The notes beneath the pieces are model-generated. The model saw only the letters and a program-made list of their open reading frames with translations. It was not told where the DNA came from and searched no databases. The position numbers were made by a program, and so were the translations under genes. A stretch of DNA of 64,000 nucleotides from NCBI GenBank assembly GCA_024114885.1, contig CP099419.1, positions 2,666,001 to 2,730,000 on the forward strand, read 5' to 3'. Shown in pieces: positions 44,616-55,842 of this stretch; position 1 is the first letter of the stretch, and each line of letters starts with the position of its first letter. The stretch comes from Septoria linicola (lineage: Eukaryota > Ascomycota > Dothideomycetes > Mycosphaerellales > Mycosphaerellaceae).

Positions 44616-45963
44616 GATGGATGGATGATCGTGGCCAGACGGCCGTTCGTGCCCGTTTGGCTGCTCCGCTCAGGATTGAGAGTACGAAGGCGTGAGTGAT
44701 GCTCAGGCTCAGAATAATGCTGACGAAGTGTGTATGTAGCGCAGTCGGTCTGTCCGGAGCAGCGAAGATGTGCCTCGTACAAGTGTAGCCGTTGCTCGAC
44801 ACGTGCGATGCCCGCGATAGCAGGACCGGAGTGACGATCGCGGGAAGACAATTGTGGCGCAAAACTTTTGCGGACTAAGTTACTGCTGCTGCTTCGAGGC
44901 GCGGTCAATAATCTGGGAAGCGCAGGGACACACAGCGGTGAGCTCAGCACTGTGGTGGGCGATTGTGAGTAGAGTGCGGTGACAGTAGGCTTTTGACAAG
45001 CTGCGTGGCAGTGAAGGATGATTCACAATTGCGTACAGCAGCATGTATACACACTCCCGATTCCACGTGCAAGTGGGACGCTGTGGCTTGAGTGGCTACC
45101 TCATCGATTGCAGGAAGCGAAGCGAAGCACAAGTTTGTGGGCTCCGAAGCAAGGCTCTGCTGCTCTCACGGTGATGGTAACTAGTTAATGTGCAGCCGAG
45201 TCGAAGCACGAGCCCGAAGAAACAGTGTGCTCACCCAACACGAAATTGCGAGAGCTTCGAAAAGCGAACTTGGCACTTTACTCTTCGCTGGAATGATGCG
45301 CACGCTCATCACCGCCTGCGTCACGCCAACTGAGATAGCAACGATGATAGCAGTGTAATAATGCGGAGCGTGAGGTGACAGAAGGTTTGGTGTCGACGGA
45401 GCATTTGCAACGCGGCTACAAGCGCAATGGTAGTCCGACACAGCCACTGTCGGCCACTTATCAACACTTTTAGACTTTGATGTCTTGCATTCAGTTCTCA
45501 TCCAGAACAGGGTTTCTTCTGCCTGCCCAGCAAATCGTGATGGAATGCCGAGAATGACAAGACATTTCATCTTCATCACCAACACTACCGCCAACCCCTC
45601 CCTATGCTTCATCGTCCTTTCGTATGCACTTTGCCTTGCTTAATTTGTTCATTGGTGACGCAGCGTGAGCGTGAGCCGGCAGCATATCGCCTGATCGTTT
45701 CATGTGAAGTTGGCAGGGAACAGCTCCACAGCTCCCCCGTCACAGCATCGGACGAGTGAGTGAGCATTGACAGTTCTCTTTGCGGCCTGGAAATCAGCTT
45801 CTGCACTGCACCACGACGGAGGTGTCAAGACAAAGACCTGCGCCTGCGCCTGCGCCTGCGCCAAACTTCTCCCTCACACCTCCACCGTCCCTCGCGGTTG
45901 CCGCCGCCGCGCTCCGTCTCTCACGCGTGGCTGGCCGAACCCAATCCCACGACCGCAGCCGCC
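44616..45963. other. Divergent promoter region between PBS2 and the PIN-like carrier
   Basis: About 1.35 kb with no convincing gene. A 143-codon minus-strand frame at 45181-45612 has no family features. A GCCTGC hexamer repeats about four times at 45837-45863, in the leader of the carrier gene. Confidence 0.5.
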
Positions 45964-47778
45964 ATGGTTTTCGAATCGCCCAAATCATTTCGACTGCGCG
46001 AACTCGCGAGCGCGTCTCTGGTCGCCTTCAAGCAACGACGAACCGTCACCGACCAATCGATGCCTGCCAGCTATCCCTTGTGGGAGGCTGCGGCGAATAT
46101 CACTATGGACGCCATTACGACCACTGCACACGAGTCGCATCCGAACTTCTTGAACCTCGCGGGGCTGGTGTCGGAAGCTGTGCTCGAAGTCGTCTTTGTG
46201 GCACTGCCCGGCTATCTCGTAGCCATCACAGGCATGTTCGATGCCAACAGCCAAAAGTTCCTCGCCGAACTCAACACCATGGTATTCACGCCATGTTTGA
46301 TCTTCACAAAGCTTGCCAGCCAGCTCAACGCAGACAAGCTCGCAGACCTGGCTGTGATCCCCTTCATTTTCTTCGTTCAGACTTTGGTCTCGTATATATC
46401 CGCACAGATCATGGCCCGGGTGTTTGGTTTTGGAAAGAAGGACAAGAAGATGCAAAAGAATTTCGTTCTGGCAATGGGAGTCTTTGGAAACTCCAATTCG
46501 CTGCCCATATCTTTGGTTCTCAGTCTGAGCAAAACTATCAGTGGCTTACATTGGGATCGGGTACCGGGAGACAATGACAATGAGGTTGGAGCACGGGGCA
46601 TTCTGTACCTGCTCATCTTCCAACAGCTGGGACAGCTCTTGCGATGGACATGGGGCTACAGCGTGCTCCTGAAACCTGCGCATGCCTACACACCATCAGA
46701 GCGCGGTGACGATGACGAGGAGCGAGCACGCCTCATCGAGGACGGCCCATGGAGCGACGAGCACGACAATGTGATCAAAGGCAAGGGTGGAAGCGACTCT
46801 GGTTTCAACAGTGCATCGGAAAGTACTCCCAGCTCCTCATTGACCGCCTCCCGCGAAGACCTTCGCCATGAAACCGTTCCAGCAGCACCAACAAATGGCA
46901 ACGACATCAGCACCGAGCCACGAAAATTGCCGCGCCGGAATATTGACCCTGATGCCGAGAGTATTCGCTCCTCTTCCACAAACTCGATCACCCAGTTCCC
47001 TCAGTTCTCGCGAAGACAATCCTCGCGATCTGCAACAGATGAGCCTGAGGGATGGAAAGCTCCTCTGTATCGTGTGCAGAACACCGTTGTGGTCTCCGCC
47101 CGGAGAGTGTGGCTCACAATTAGCACCTTCTTCGCCAACCTCTTCCGCGCACTTCCTACACCAGTACAAAAGGTGCTGAAGACCATTCACTACTACAACA
47201 GCAAATTCTGGGCTGGTGTCTGGAGACAAATGAACCCTCCTCTTTGGGCAATGCTGGCTGCTCTCGTCGTGGCGAGTATCCCTCGTCTCCAACACCTGTT
47301 TTTCGACGACGGCACTCTGATCCGCAACTCCGTCACTCGCGCCGTTCAGCAGAGCGGCAGCGTTGCAGTCCCTCTGATTCTAGTCGTGCTTGGCGCGAAC
47401 CTCGCTCGATCTACACTACCACAAGATCAGCTGGCCACCTCGCCCGAAGAGAAGAAGGAAGAGCGCAAGCTGCTCTATGCCTCACTGCTTAGCAGAATGG
47501 TCATGCCGGTGATCATCATGGCGCCTGTTCTCGCTCTCACTGCTAAATACGTTCCTGTTTCGATTCTGGACGACCCAATTTTCATCGTCGTCTGCTTCTT
47601 GCTCACTGGCGCGCCATCGGCACTGCAACTCGCTCAGATCTGCCAGCTGAACAATGTTTTCATGGGTGCCATGTCAAGCTTGCTCGTGGCAAGCTATGTT
47701 GTTGTCATTTTCCCCAGCACTCTACTGTTGGTGCTGATGGCTTTGGAGGTCCTGGAGTGGGCGGTGCTGAACAACTAG
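45964..47778 (+). CDS. Auxin efflux carrier (AEC) family membrane transporter
   Basis: Single exon, 604 residues from the ATG at 45964 (GCCATGG, the best context; the frame is open a further 68 codons upstream, but that stretch is arginine-rich and looks like leader). Two blocks of membrane segments flank a long acidic, Ser-rich cytosolic loop (about residues 240-420). N-terminal block: AVLEVVFVALPGYLVAITG, then FLAELNTMVFTPCLIFTKLA, then FVLAMGVFGNSNSLPISLVLSL. C-terminal block: WAMLAALVVASIPRL, SVAVPLILVVLGANLARS, ALTAKYVPV, and FIVVCFLLTGAPSALQLAQI. The GNSNSLP and TGAPSALQLAQ motifs match fungal AEC/PILS-type carriers of the endoplasmic reticulum. The substrate in fungi is not established. 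Confidence 0.9.
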   Translation: MVFESPKSFRLRELASASLVAFKQRRTVTDQSMPASYPLWEAAANITMDAITTTAHESHPNFLNLAGLVSEAVLEVVFVALPGYLVAITGMFDANSQKFLAELNTMVFTPCLIFTKLASQLNADKLADLAVIPFIFFVQTLVSYISAQIMARVFGFGKKDKKMQKNFVLAMGVFGNSNSLPISLVLSLSKTISGLHWDRVPGDNDNEVGARGILYLLIFQQLGQLLRWTWGYSVLLKPAHAYTPSERGDDDEERARLIEDGPWSDEHDNVIKGKGGSDSGFNSASESTPSSSLTASREDLRHETVPAAPTNGNDISTEPRKLPRRNIDPDAESIRSSSTNSITQFPQFSRRQSSRSATDEPEGWKAPLYRVQNTVVVSARRVWLTISTFFANLFRALPTPVQKVLKTIHYYNSKFWAGVWRQMNPPLWAMLAALVVASIPRLQHLFFDDGTLIRNSVTRAVQQSGSVAVPLILVVLGANLARSTLPQDQLATSPEEKKEERKLLYASLLSRMVMPVIIMAPVLALTAKYVPVSILDDPIFIVVCFLLTGAPSALQLAQICQLNNVFMGAMSSLLVASYVVVIFPSTLLLVLMALEVLEWAVLNN

Positions 47779-48750
47779 AGCGGGAAGAAGATACTGGCGG
47801 TACTTGCTCGGGCACGATGAATACAGGAGCGAAAAGAGGAAGGGTGGAGAACTTTGTACATGCATTCATATGGCGTTGAGTGGACCCGACTCTCGATCGG
47901 CGGCCGACACACAGGAAGGCGATAAAAGACTACGACAGTGCTGTGCGCTGTTGCACGATGTTATGATTCTGCTATTGGCGAGGCGCTCTGGGCGTTTTGT
48001 ATTGTTACATTTGTACAATTACCTGGGCTATCTGGGCTGTACTAGAGTCTTTGGACACTCCGAGCTAGATACTTGTGAGAAATGAGCAAGATACATCTTG
48101 GACCCAGCACCCATTGCTCACTCATCCTATCTCCATCTCTAGCCATTCCGTAAGGAGGCCCACGTCAGTCACTACTGACGCATCAATATTCTGGGGAAAG
48201 TGGAATAAGATGATTCACAATCTTCACTTTGATACATTTTTTCGAATCATAGTCGCTCGCGTTTTCTGTCTCAGTAGTGGTCGAGGAAACCCATCCACAA
48301 AAACACCATGCTCGCTTCAAAGAGGGAGCTTCTGTGCCCCTCGAGCATTGCCGCCTTCCGCAACGCCTCGCTGTAAAAAGCTCATCATGGAAAGCAAATC
48401 GCGAAGCTCGCAAACCTCGTGTTGTAAGTATTCAAGACCTCGTCGATTCACATTTCTGCGACCGAATCTCGTCGATGCGCTCGTGCTTTGGGCAGACCGC
48501 TGTGGACCCGTCCAGGATCAATTGCCCGGCAGCTTGGTCTGCGAGATGCGTGAGCAAGTGGCTCCTGCTCTTCTCTCGTCAGGTCAATAGCAGTCACTAA
48601 GGTTTGCCCCATTCGACGAAGTCTTGGATGCTCGGCCTTGTCAGGCGTGCCTGTAAGGTCGATCGCAGTAGCTGTTGTTGCTCCTCCATGCAGGAATCCG
48701 CGAGGCTTGCAATTGCCTTTCGTCCTGCGCTACAGCCGCTGTCGCTTCTC
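47779..48750. other. Intergenic between convergent genes, no gene seen
   Basis: Holds the 3' ends of the carrier and TAF4 transcripts. A 171-codon plus-strand frame at 48075-48590 shows no family features and I do not accept it as a gene. Confidence 0.5.
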
Positions 48751-50595
48751 CTACTTAGCGTCGAAAGGCAATTTCATCAGGGCCTTGGCCAGAGATCGCT
48801 TGTCTTTACCATCGCGGTCGAGGATTAGTATCAGATCACGCAGCTCGATGCCTTTGCCATGGACATCGTCCTCACGCCAGTCACCCCATGTTGGTGCTTT
48901 CTTCTCCTCCGCTTTCTTTGCCTCAGCAGGCCCTTTTTGCGGCTCGGGTTGCGCTTTTGGCGTAGCAGTTCCGCTACCAGGCTTCGCGAAACGGTTGGTG
49001 GGCATACTGGCGGCGCCACCGCTCATCCAGGAATACCTGTTCTTCTTGCCTCCAAGGGCCATCATGGCAGCTGTCTGGTTCGATTGGTTGAGAAGTTGAG
49101 CTTCACTGTTCGCAGCTGCTTCCTTTGCCTTCTTCGCCTGCTCCTTTTTGTTGATCTTGGGTGCAGCCGCAGGGAGGGCTTCGGTAGGAATGTCCGCAGC
49201 CGTATCCATAGGCGTGGTGCCATCGCTCTCATTCTTTCGCCTTCGAGCTTCTCGTTTCCTCGATCTCTCCTTCTCTGCTTCCAGGTCTCGATCAGCGATC
49301 TCCCGGAGCTTGAGGTGAAGACTGCCTTGATATGCAACAGTCTGCACCGGGCCTGGTGATGGCGTCGCTCTCACGCCATTTGTCGGCAATTCGCCGCTCG
49401 GTTCTTCCCGTGACGTAGCAGGTCTGTCCCAGTCAGAGCCAGTAAGACTCTCGGGCACGATCGTTTCTTGGCTCTGCTTGCCAAGTCCAGTCGCTATGTC
49501 CGCGAAGTCTGCAGGAGTGACCCTGCCATGATCTCCATATCGTCTCGCCCGGGCCAATGCGTATGCATCATCCATGAGTCCTCGCATCCGCTCTTGAGCA
49601 GCCAGACTCAACAGCGTGAGCATATGTTCGTAGGCGACGCCGGATTCAATCATGGCTTCGGGCTTGTTCTTTACAGCCGCGATTCCTTCTGTGCCAGCGC
49701 CGTTGACCATAACCTGCGGCTGTTGCTGCGGCTCAGGATTCCTGACATAGACTCCGCTGATATCTAAGCGTACACCATTCTCCGTTGCTCGCTGGTGCAT
49801 ACGTTTCCTGACGCAATTGCCAGACAAGAACTGGTTGTTCAGGTGATACTGCTGATGCTCTGCTTGCCTCCGTGCTGCCTGCTCTCGCTTCCTCCGCGCT
49901 TCTGCTTCGATATCCTCCTGCGACAGAGGCTGGCCCAGCGTTCTCGCAGACGCGCCATTCTGCCCTTGACTACCAAAAGACGTGTTCTGCGTGAGGTATG
50001 AGTAGCTGTTGTTTCCACTCGAGCCGTTCGAGCCAAAAGAGGTAGAGTTGTTCGTTTGAAAGCTTTCGCTCTGCGAGTGCCGGTTGTTCCACGTATTATG
50101 CAGATAGTTCTCTTCATCTTTCAGATTAATGCCACTCCCAAAGAGACTGTCGCCAATGTCGTCGACTCCAATCTTCTCATCCTTCTCCTCCTTCGGACGT
50201 GGCGGGGGCGGCATCAGGTGTGAGCTCGAGGGTGGAGGCGGACTGATTTGACTGGGTCGCTGCTGGATACTCTGGTACTGCGACTGCTGCTGCTGCGACC
50301 ACTGTCCTGCCGGTGGGGAATACTGCTGCGGCGTGTTAAAAGAGCTCTGCGGCGAGGCATACTGCTGGGCGTAGGGAGACTGCACGGGTGAATGCCCGTA
50401 GTTTCCATAGACTGGTGACTGCGCATACACGGGACTGTTGGCCGCGGGTGATCGCGGGTCCGGTGAAAGTCGCTGTCGCTTCGCAGGCGGCGCGAACGCC
50501 GTCTGGCCCGGCGGAGAGGCAGACGGCGCAGCATACGGCGGATATGGATTCGGGGGCTGCTTCGGCGGCGGCTGAGCCTGCATCGGGTAGGCCAT
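48751..50595 (-). CDS. TAF4: Transcription initiation factor TFIID subunit 4
   Basis: Subunit of TFIID that pairs with TAF12 in the nucleus. Single exon, 614 residues. The N-terminal 130 residues are Pro/Gln/Ser-rich (PPKQPPNPYPPYAAPSASPP, then Q-runs), typical of activator contact regions. The conserved C-terminal TAF4 domain begins near LSQEDIEAEARRKREQAAR and NNQFLSGNCVRKRMHQRATENGV. It continues through AYEHMLTLLSLAAQERMRGLM, LREIADRDLEAEKERSRKRE and a WGDWREDDVHGKGIELRDLI end, finishing KALMKLPFDAK. These blocks are diagnostic of fungal TAF4. Its start lies 538 bases from that of YSH1 on the other strand, so the two share a divergent promoter. Confidence 0.92.
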   Translation of the reverse strand: MAYPMQAQPPPKQPPNPYPPYAAPSASPPGQTAFAPPAKRQRLSPDPRSPAANSPVYAQSPVYGNYGHSPVQSPYAQQYASPQSSFNTPQQYSPPAGQWSQQQQSQYQSIQQRPSQISPPPPSSSHLMPPPPRPKEEKDEKIGVDDIGDSLFGSGINLKDEENYLHNTWNNRHSQSESFQTNNSTSFGSNGSSGNNSYSYLTQNTSFGSQGQNGASARTLGQPLSQEDIEAEARRKREQAARRQAEHQQYHLNNQFLSGNCVRKRMHQRATENGVRLDISGVYVRNPEPQQQPQVMVNGAGTEGIAAVKNKPEAMIESGVAYEHMLTLLSLAAQERMRGLMDDAYALARARRYGDHGRVTPADFADIATGLGKQSQETIVPESLTGSDWDRPATSREEPSGELPTNGVRATPSPGPVQTVAYQGSLHLKLREIADRDLEAEKERSRKREARRRKNESDGTTPMDTAADIPTEALPAAAPKINKKEQAKKAKEAAANSEAQLLNQSNQTAAMMALGGKKNRYSWMSGGAASMPTNRFAKPGSGTATPKAQPEPQKGPAEAKKAEEKKAPTWGDWREDDVHGKGIELRDLILILDRDGKDKRSLAKALMKLPFDAK

Positions 50596-51133
50596 GTCGG
50601 GGACGGAGGAAGGAGGAAGGAGGAAGGAGGAGGTGGTGGGAGGCGGACACCTCCTCAGTGCGCCGTCGCTCGTGCACTCGTCGTCGCGCTCATCAGTCGT
50701 CTCGTCCTGCGGAAGCCTGTTGAAGCTGCTGGTCGTCGTCGGCGGCGGGAAGTCGCGATCGTCAGTGGGCGGGCGGATGTCGATGGATGGATGCAGTCGT
50801 GGTGATCTCGTGCTGCTGCGGGCGTAACTATGTCGATGTCACGGTGGAAGCGTGTGAACTCAGAACTCCAACGGACTCGGATTTTCCCGAGAGAGAGAGC
50901 TTGGGCTTGGCTCACTTTCGCGTCTCCCTCTCCAACCATGCACCACTTCCTTTCATTATTCAACCTCACTACTTGCCGCACAATCCCATTCATCATCGTC
51001 GCTGTCTTTGTGAGACTCGTCGCGTGTCTCTCACGTGTTGAGCCACAGACCTGGCCACGGTCTCCATCAACCGAGCCGCCAACATTGGCTGCTTTCAGCC
51101 CTGTCTGCCGCGCACGTCGCGCAGGAAGTCAAC
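50596..51133. promoter_or_regulatory. Divergent promoter region TAF4/YSH1
   Basis: 538 bases between the two start codons on opposite strands. A purine-rich GGAGGAAGGAGG tract lies just upstream of TAF4 (50605-50635). Pairing of two essential mRNA-synthesis genes suggests shared constitutive expression (inference). Confidence 0.55.
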
Positions 51134-53924
51134 ATGGCTGCAAAACGCCCACATGCGGCCATGACTGCGAAGCCAGAGGACGAAGAACCCATTGATCCCT
51201 CGGACGAGCTCATGTTTCTTGCCCTTGGAGGTGGCAACGAGGTCGGGCGATCATGTCACATCATTCAGTACAAGGGCAAGACAGTCATGCTGGATGCAGG
51301 AATTCATCCCTCATATGAAGGCTTGGGCGCGTTACCATTCTATGACGAGTTTGATTTGAGCACAGTAGACTTGCTCTTGATAACGCAGTAAGTTCAAACG
51401 TTCCCCTGTGGTCTTGGATTGGCGGATCGTGGAAGGACAGCAGGGTGGGCAGCGGCAGCCATCTCTCTCTGGAACTCGCTACAAGCTCACCACTGTACAT
51501 TACAGCAAATTAGAGTTTGTAGCAACAGTATGTCAGCTATACACGTCCCATTTCTGTCACTCGTTCTTCAGCGCCCGCCTTGCTATCTGTCACGGCAGCA
51601 CTCCGAGGTAACCAGAACAGATGCTGACAAGCTACATCAGCTTCCACCAAGATCATTCTGCATCTCTTCCATATGTCTTGTCCAAGACGAACTTCGCGGG
51701 CAAGGTATACATGACGCATCCGACCAAGGCCATCTACAAATGGACAACACAAGATGCTGTGCGAGTCCACAATACGCATACGCCGGCCTCGTCAACGTCA
51801 GGAACGGACGGCTATGTCAGCCAGCTCTACACAGAACAAGACATTCTTTCGACACTGCCGATGATCCAGACCATCTCGTTCCACACCACGCACTCACATA
51901 ATGGTATCCGTTTCACGCCATATCCGGCCGGCCACGTCCTTGGCGCGTGCATGTATCTGATCGAAATTGCGGGACTCAACGTTCTGTTCACCGGAGACTA
52001 TTCTCGCGAGAACGATCGACATCTCATACCCGCTGCTGTGCCTCGAAACATCAAGATTGACTGTCTCATTACAGAATCAACGTTTGGCATCAGCACGCGG
52101 ACACCCAGACAGGAGCGCGAGAATGCTCTTATCAAATCCATCACCACGATCCTGAATCGTGGTGGTAGAGTACTCATGCCCACTACTGCTGTGGGAAATA
52201 CTCAAGAGCTGCTGCTCATTCTGGAAGATCACTGGCAACGACACGAGGAATACCGCAGATTTCCCATCTACTATGCTTCTGGTCTCGCGCGCAAAGTCAT
52301 GGTCGTATACCAAACCTATATTGACGACATGAACGATCGCATCAAAGCGAAGTTCCAAGCTAGCGCAGCTGGCACTTCAGTGGGAGAGGGTGGCACTGCT
52401 GGTCCCTGGGATTTCCAGTTCGTGCGTGCACTGAAAGGTGTGGATCGGTTCGAAGATGTTGGCGGCAGCGTCGTGCTCGCATCGCCTGGCATGTTGCAGA
52501 ACGGACCCTCACGTGCACTGCTCGAGAGATGGGCGCCGGACCAAAAGAACGGCGTCATCATTACCGGCTACAGTGTAGAGGGCACAATGGCGAAGAACAT
52601 CTTGCTCGAGCCCGACCACATCACCGCCGTCACGGCAGATCGCTCGGCGGGCAACGTCCTAGGCAAGAAAGCTGGCGGACCTGATGGCGAGCGGCAGCAA
52701 ATACCACGGCGATGCACCGTACAGGAGTTCAACTTTGCTGTGCATGTTGATGGGCAAGAGAACAGAGAATTTATCGAGGAGGTTGGGGCACCTGTGGTCA
52801 TACTTGTGCACGGCGAGAAGCACAACATGAACAGATTGAAGTCACGACTGCTTGGTACAGGGAAGATGAAGGTCTACTCTCCAGCCAATTGCGAAGAGGT
52901 GCGAATACCATTCCGGCAAGAGAAGGTTGCTCGAGTAGTTGGAAGGTTAGCGTCACAGATTCAGCCTCCCACTCTGTTACCTAGCCCACCTTCAACAAGC
53001 GACGAAGACGAAGAGATGACAGAGGGCGACGTGAAGAAGATCAAATCAGAAGTAGATCACGAGTCATCACTGGGCCAAGTCATTTCGGGCGTTTTGGTCC
53101 AGAATGATTTCAAGCTCTCACTCATGGCCCCAGAAGATCTGAAGGAATACGCCGGCCTGACCACAACGACCATCGTCTGTCGGCAGCGCCTTACACTTGC
53201 TTCGGCTTCAGTCGATCTCATCAAGTGGGCACTTGAAGGCACATTTGGTACCGTCGACGTTCTGAGTCCTGAGACAAACGGCAAAGCCCAACCTGATGGA
53301 AAGCAAGAACACGCCGATGAAGAACTTCCTTCTCATCACGCAACGATCTTCGAAGTCATGGGCGGCTGCGTGCGCGTGATCTGCAAAGCCCAAGGACTCA
53401 TCGAACTTGAATGGGAAGGCAATGCTACGAACGATGGCATCGCCGACGCAGTAATGGCTGTACTTCTCACAGTTGAGAGCTCGCCCGCTGCAGTAAAGCA
53501 AAGCTCACAACTTCATGACCACGATCATGGACACGAGCATACCGAGAGTGCAGTGGCTGGCAAGCGCAATCCACACGCCAATCTGACATCGGAGGAGAGA
53601 CTGAACAGACTGTTCATGTTCCTCGAGGCGCAATTTGGTGAGGAGGCCATCAACCCCATCTACAGGCCTAAGATCTGGCAGCCCGAGGCAAATGGGGAGA
53701 GTGACGCAGAAGAGGTTGATCTCGAGAAGTTGCAACAGCAGGAGCTTGCTCGATTGGTGTCGATAGGGATTCCCGTGCCTGGTCTCGAGATTAGAGTCGA
53801 CAAGAACATTGCGAAAGTATGGCTAGAGAAGCTGGAGGTCGAGTGCGCTAACAAAACACTTGGAGATCGAGTGAGAGCCGTGGTCGAGAGAGCCGTAGAG
53901 ACGGTGGCGCCGTTGTGGCAGTGA
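51134..53924 (+). CDS. YSH1: Cleavage and polyadenylation endonuclease YSH1/CPSF73
   Basis: The zinc endonuclease that cuts pre-mRNA 3' ends within the CPF complex. Two exons, 51134-51387 and 51641-53924, separated by a 253-base intron, give 845 residues. The metallo-beta-lactamase motif HFHQDH (residues 85-90) is created by splicing: the first His codon is split across the intron. N-terminal landmarks are LALGGGNEVGRSCHII and MLDAGIHPSYEG. The beta-CASP part shows FTGDYSRENDRHL, PTTAVGNTQELLLILE and ASPGMLQNGPSR, then VEVHGEK-type VILVHGEKHNM. The C-terminal domain carries an acidic, Asp/Glu-rich linker and a His-rich HDHDHGHEH run before the conserved end. All catalytic blocks are present. 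The ATG at 51134 fits the usual N-terminus; an ATG at 51035 only adds 33 unconvincing residues. Confidence 0.94.
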
Positions 53925-54031
53925 ACGTCTTCTGCGCAGATAGATATTTGAGCCCAAATACGTGTACTACACGGGAGTCACGATACTGTCAAAGATTTGT
54001 GACTTTGGGATTCAGATAATGTTCCAATATT

Positions 54032-55842
54032 TCAAGTATAGAGACGATGGCGGCGCACCGAATTCGAAGCGTCTGGCTCGGACTCTGCAGCAAGCATAGG
54101 GCTTATGGCCATCACATACCTCGAAAAGTCGCATCGCCTGGCTCGCTGCAACCAGCACTTTCTCCATGCCAGGTAAATCAGCAGTGACCAGCACATAGAG
54201 ACCATGAGCAAAGCCGATGGATGCTGCTGCCCCAGTGCAGGAACAGCTTCCTTCACATGGCTCCAATTGTCACCTGCCTGTTGCACCTTCGCTACTCTCG
54301 ATGAGCCCAAAATTGTCCCATCGCGGTCGATGGCTTTGACCACTACGCTCTCGACATGACCGTCTGTTCGTAGCTGTGTCTCAACGCCAATCTTCTTCGC
54401 CGAGGCGATCAGCTCTTCGTTAGAGGCTTCGGACGCTGAAACATCATGCTTATAGCAATGCCATTCCACTACTTCTGTCGCACCATTCCAACTGACCCAG
54501 ACTGCCGTGCTCGCCTTGCCATTGTGCTGCTCACTTCTCGCGACCACGTAGATTTTCTCTCGAGGCTGCCCAACGAAAGGAAATTTGTAGTTGCGATAGC
54601 TGCCGAGCCACTCTGGAACCAGTTGTGCGTCCATGACTAGCTTCCCATCAGCTGTATGCTCGCTTTGTATCGCTTGCTTGGACCATCCGATAAGGACGTT
54701 CCCGCTGTCCAAGGTTTGGTAATTTCCTCTAGCGTGAGCATATGCCCCTTCGCCATGTGGATGTTGGTACTCGGCCAGCTTTGTCACGGTCATGGGCCAT
54801 GAGGATGTGTTCAATTTGAGAAGAAGTCCACGAGAATGAGTATGAGTTGGCTGAATTTCATCCTTGATCGCATTGTCGAGGATTGAGATTACGGTCTGTG
54901 TGTTGGTCGAGCTGACGTGTCGGACGCTATGCTGTCCAGAGAAGGTCAACCCAGCCATGTCGAAGTCGGAATTTGTGCCTCCCAAGCGCCATACGATAGA
55001 CCCATCAAGGTGAGATATCTTATAGATCGTGTCCGTGAAGCGAGCGCTCATTAGATAGTCCCAATCAGCACACTTGTCGACGGAATTGACGTGCAAGAAA
55101 TCCCAGCCACTGCTACATCTACTCTCAATTGTAGTGCCATCGTCTCTTGTGCTCTCATTTAGACCTATGCGACCGAGAGAAGTCCAGCTGAAGACCGACT
55201 GCCAGGTTTCCGTTTCGAACTCCTCAAATCCGTCAAACTCAGCCGTGCAAGGAGCAGCAATGCCAACGGACCTGCAATCATCAATTGTTGCCGTCGTCTT
55301 GTTGCTTTTGATGACCAGCGCACGGCTCCCGTTACCAACAAAGTGGAACTCGTGAATGTTGAGTGTACGAGGATCGCCGAGTCTCACAGCATTTCTCACG
55401 CCATAAGTAGGCTTGATGATCACACCCTGGCCGTTCTCGTTGTGAAGGACAGTCATGAGATCTTGGTTCTTAACACGGCTTATCCTGAAGTCGTCCGCCA
55501 TGGTGTTTTGAAACAGAGCAGCTCCGCTCCAGATCAGTTCACCATGGCCATCATAGATGGCAGGCCCCACCCAAGGTCCAACCACTTCTTCTTGTCCCAA
55601 TGGCTCGCGGGGAGCAACGAACCAGTAGCCCGGGCTCACAAGATCCTCGTGATGTATGTTGACCGTCCATCTAGGAGGTTTCAGACCAGGCCTCTGTTGT
55701 CTGTCAGCTTTGATCTAGATAAAGTCTCGAAATTTCTTGCCGTGACAAAGTGAAAGAGCCCAGCATCATTCTCTCGAGACTCTGCTGAGACGTGACACGA
55801 CAACGAAGTGAGGCTGAATGCTAGCCATCTATAAAGATGCAT
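54032..55842 (-). CDS. Arylsulfotransferase (ASST)-like membrane protein
   Basis: Two exons on minus, 55747-55842 and 54032-55693, with a 53-base intron containing GCTGAC near its 3' end, give 585 residues. The main exon has no ATG at its start; the upstream exon supplies a signal peptide (MHLYRWLAFSLTSLSCHVSA) and joins GLFHF to RPGLKPPRWTV in frame. The body is the fungal ASST family beta-propeller: SPGYWFVAP, GPAIYDGHGELIWSG, DGSIVWRLGG, FSGQHSVRH, THTHSRGLLLKL, YAHARGNYQTLDSGNVLIGW and AVWVSWNGATEVVEW. A single membrane helix near the C-terminus (ALLMVSMCWSLLIYLAW) is followed by a basic tail, so the propeller probably faces outside. Sulfotransferase activity is proven only for bacterial relatives; the fungal role is unknown. 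The donor GTCACG is weak. Confidence 0.85.

Noticed and set aside
45181..45612. 143-codon minus-strand frame in the PBS2/carrier promoter
   Set aside because: No recognisable domain, atypical composition, and it sits in a region expected to be promoter and leader.
48075..48590. 171-codon plus-strand frame between the carrier and TAF4
   Set aside because: Composition is not protein-like and it overlaps an equally open frame at 48277-48600; more likely 3' untranslated sequence.
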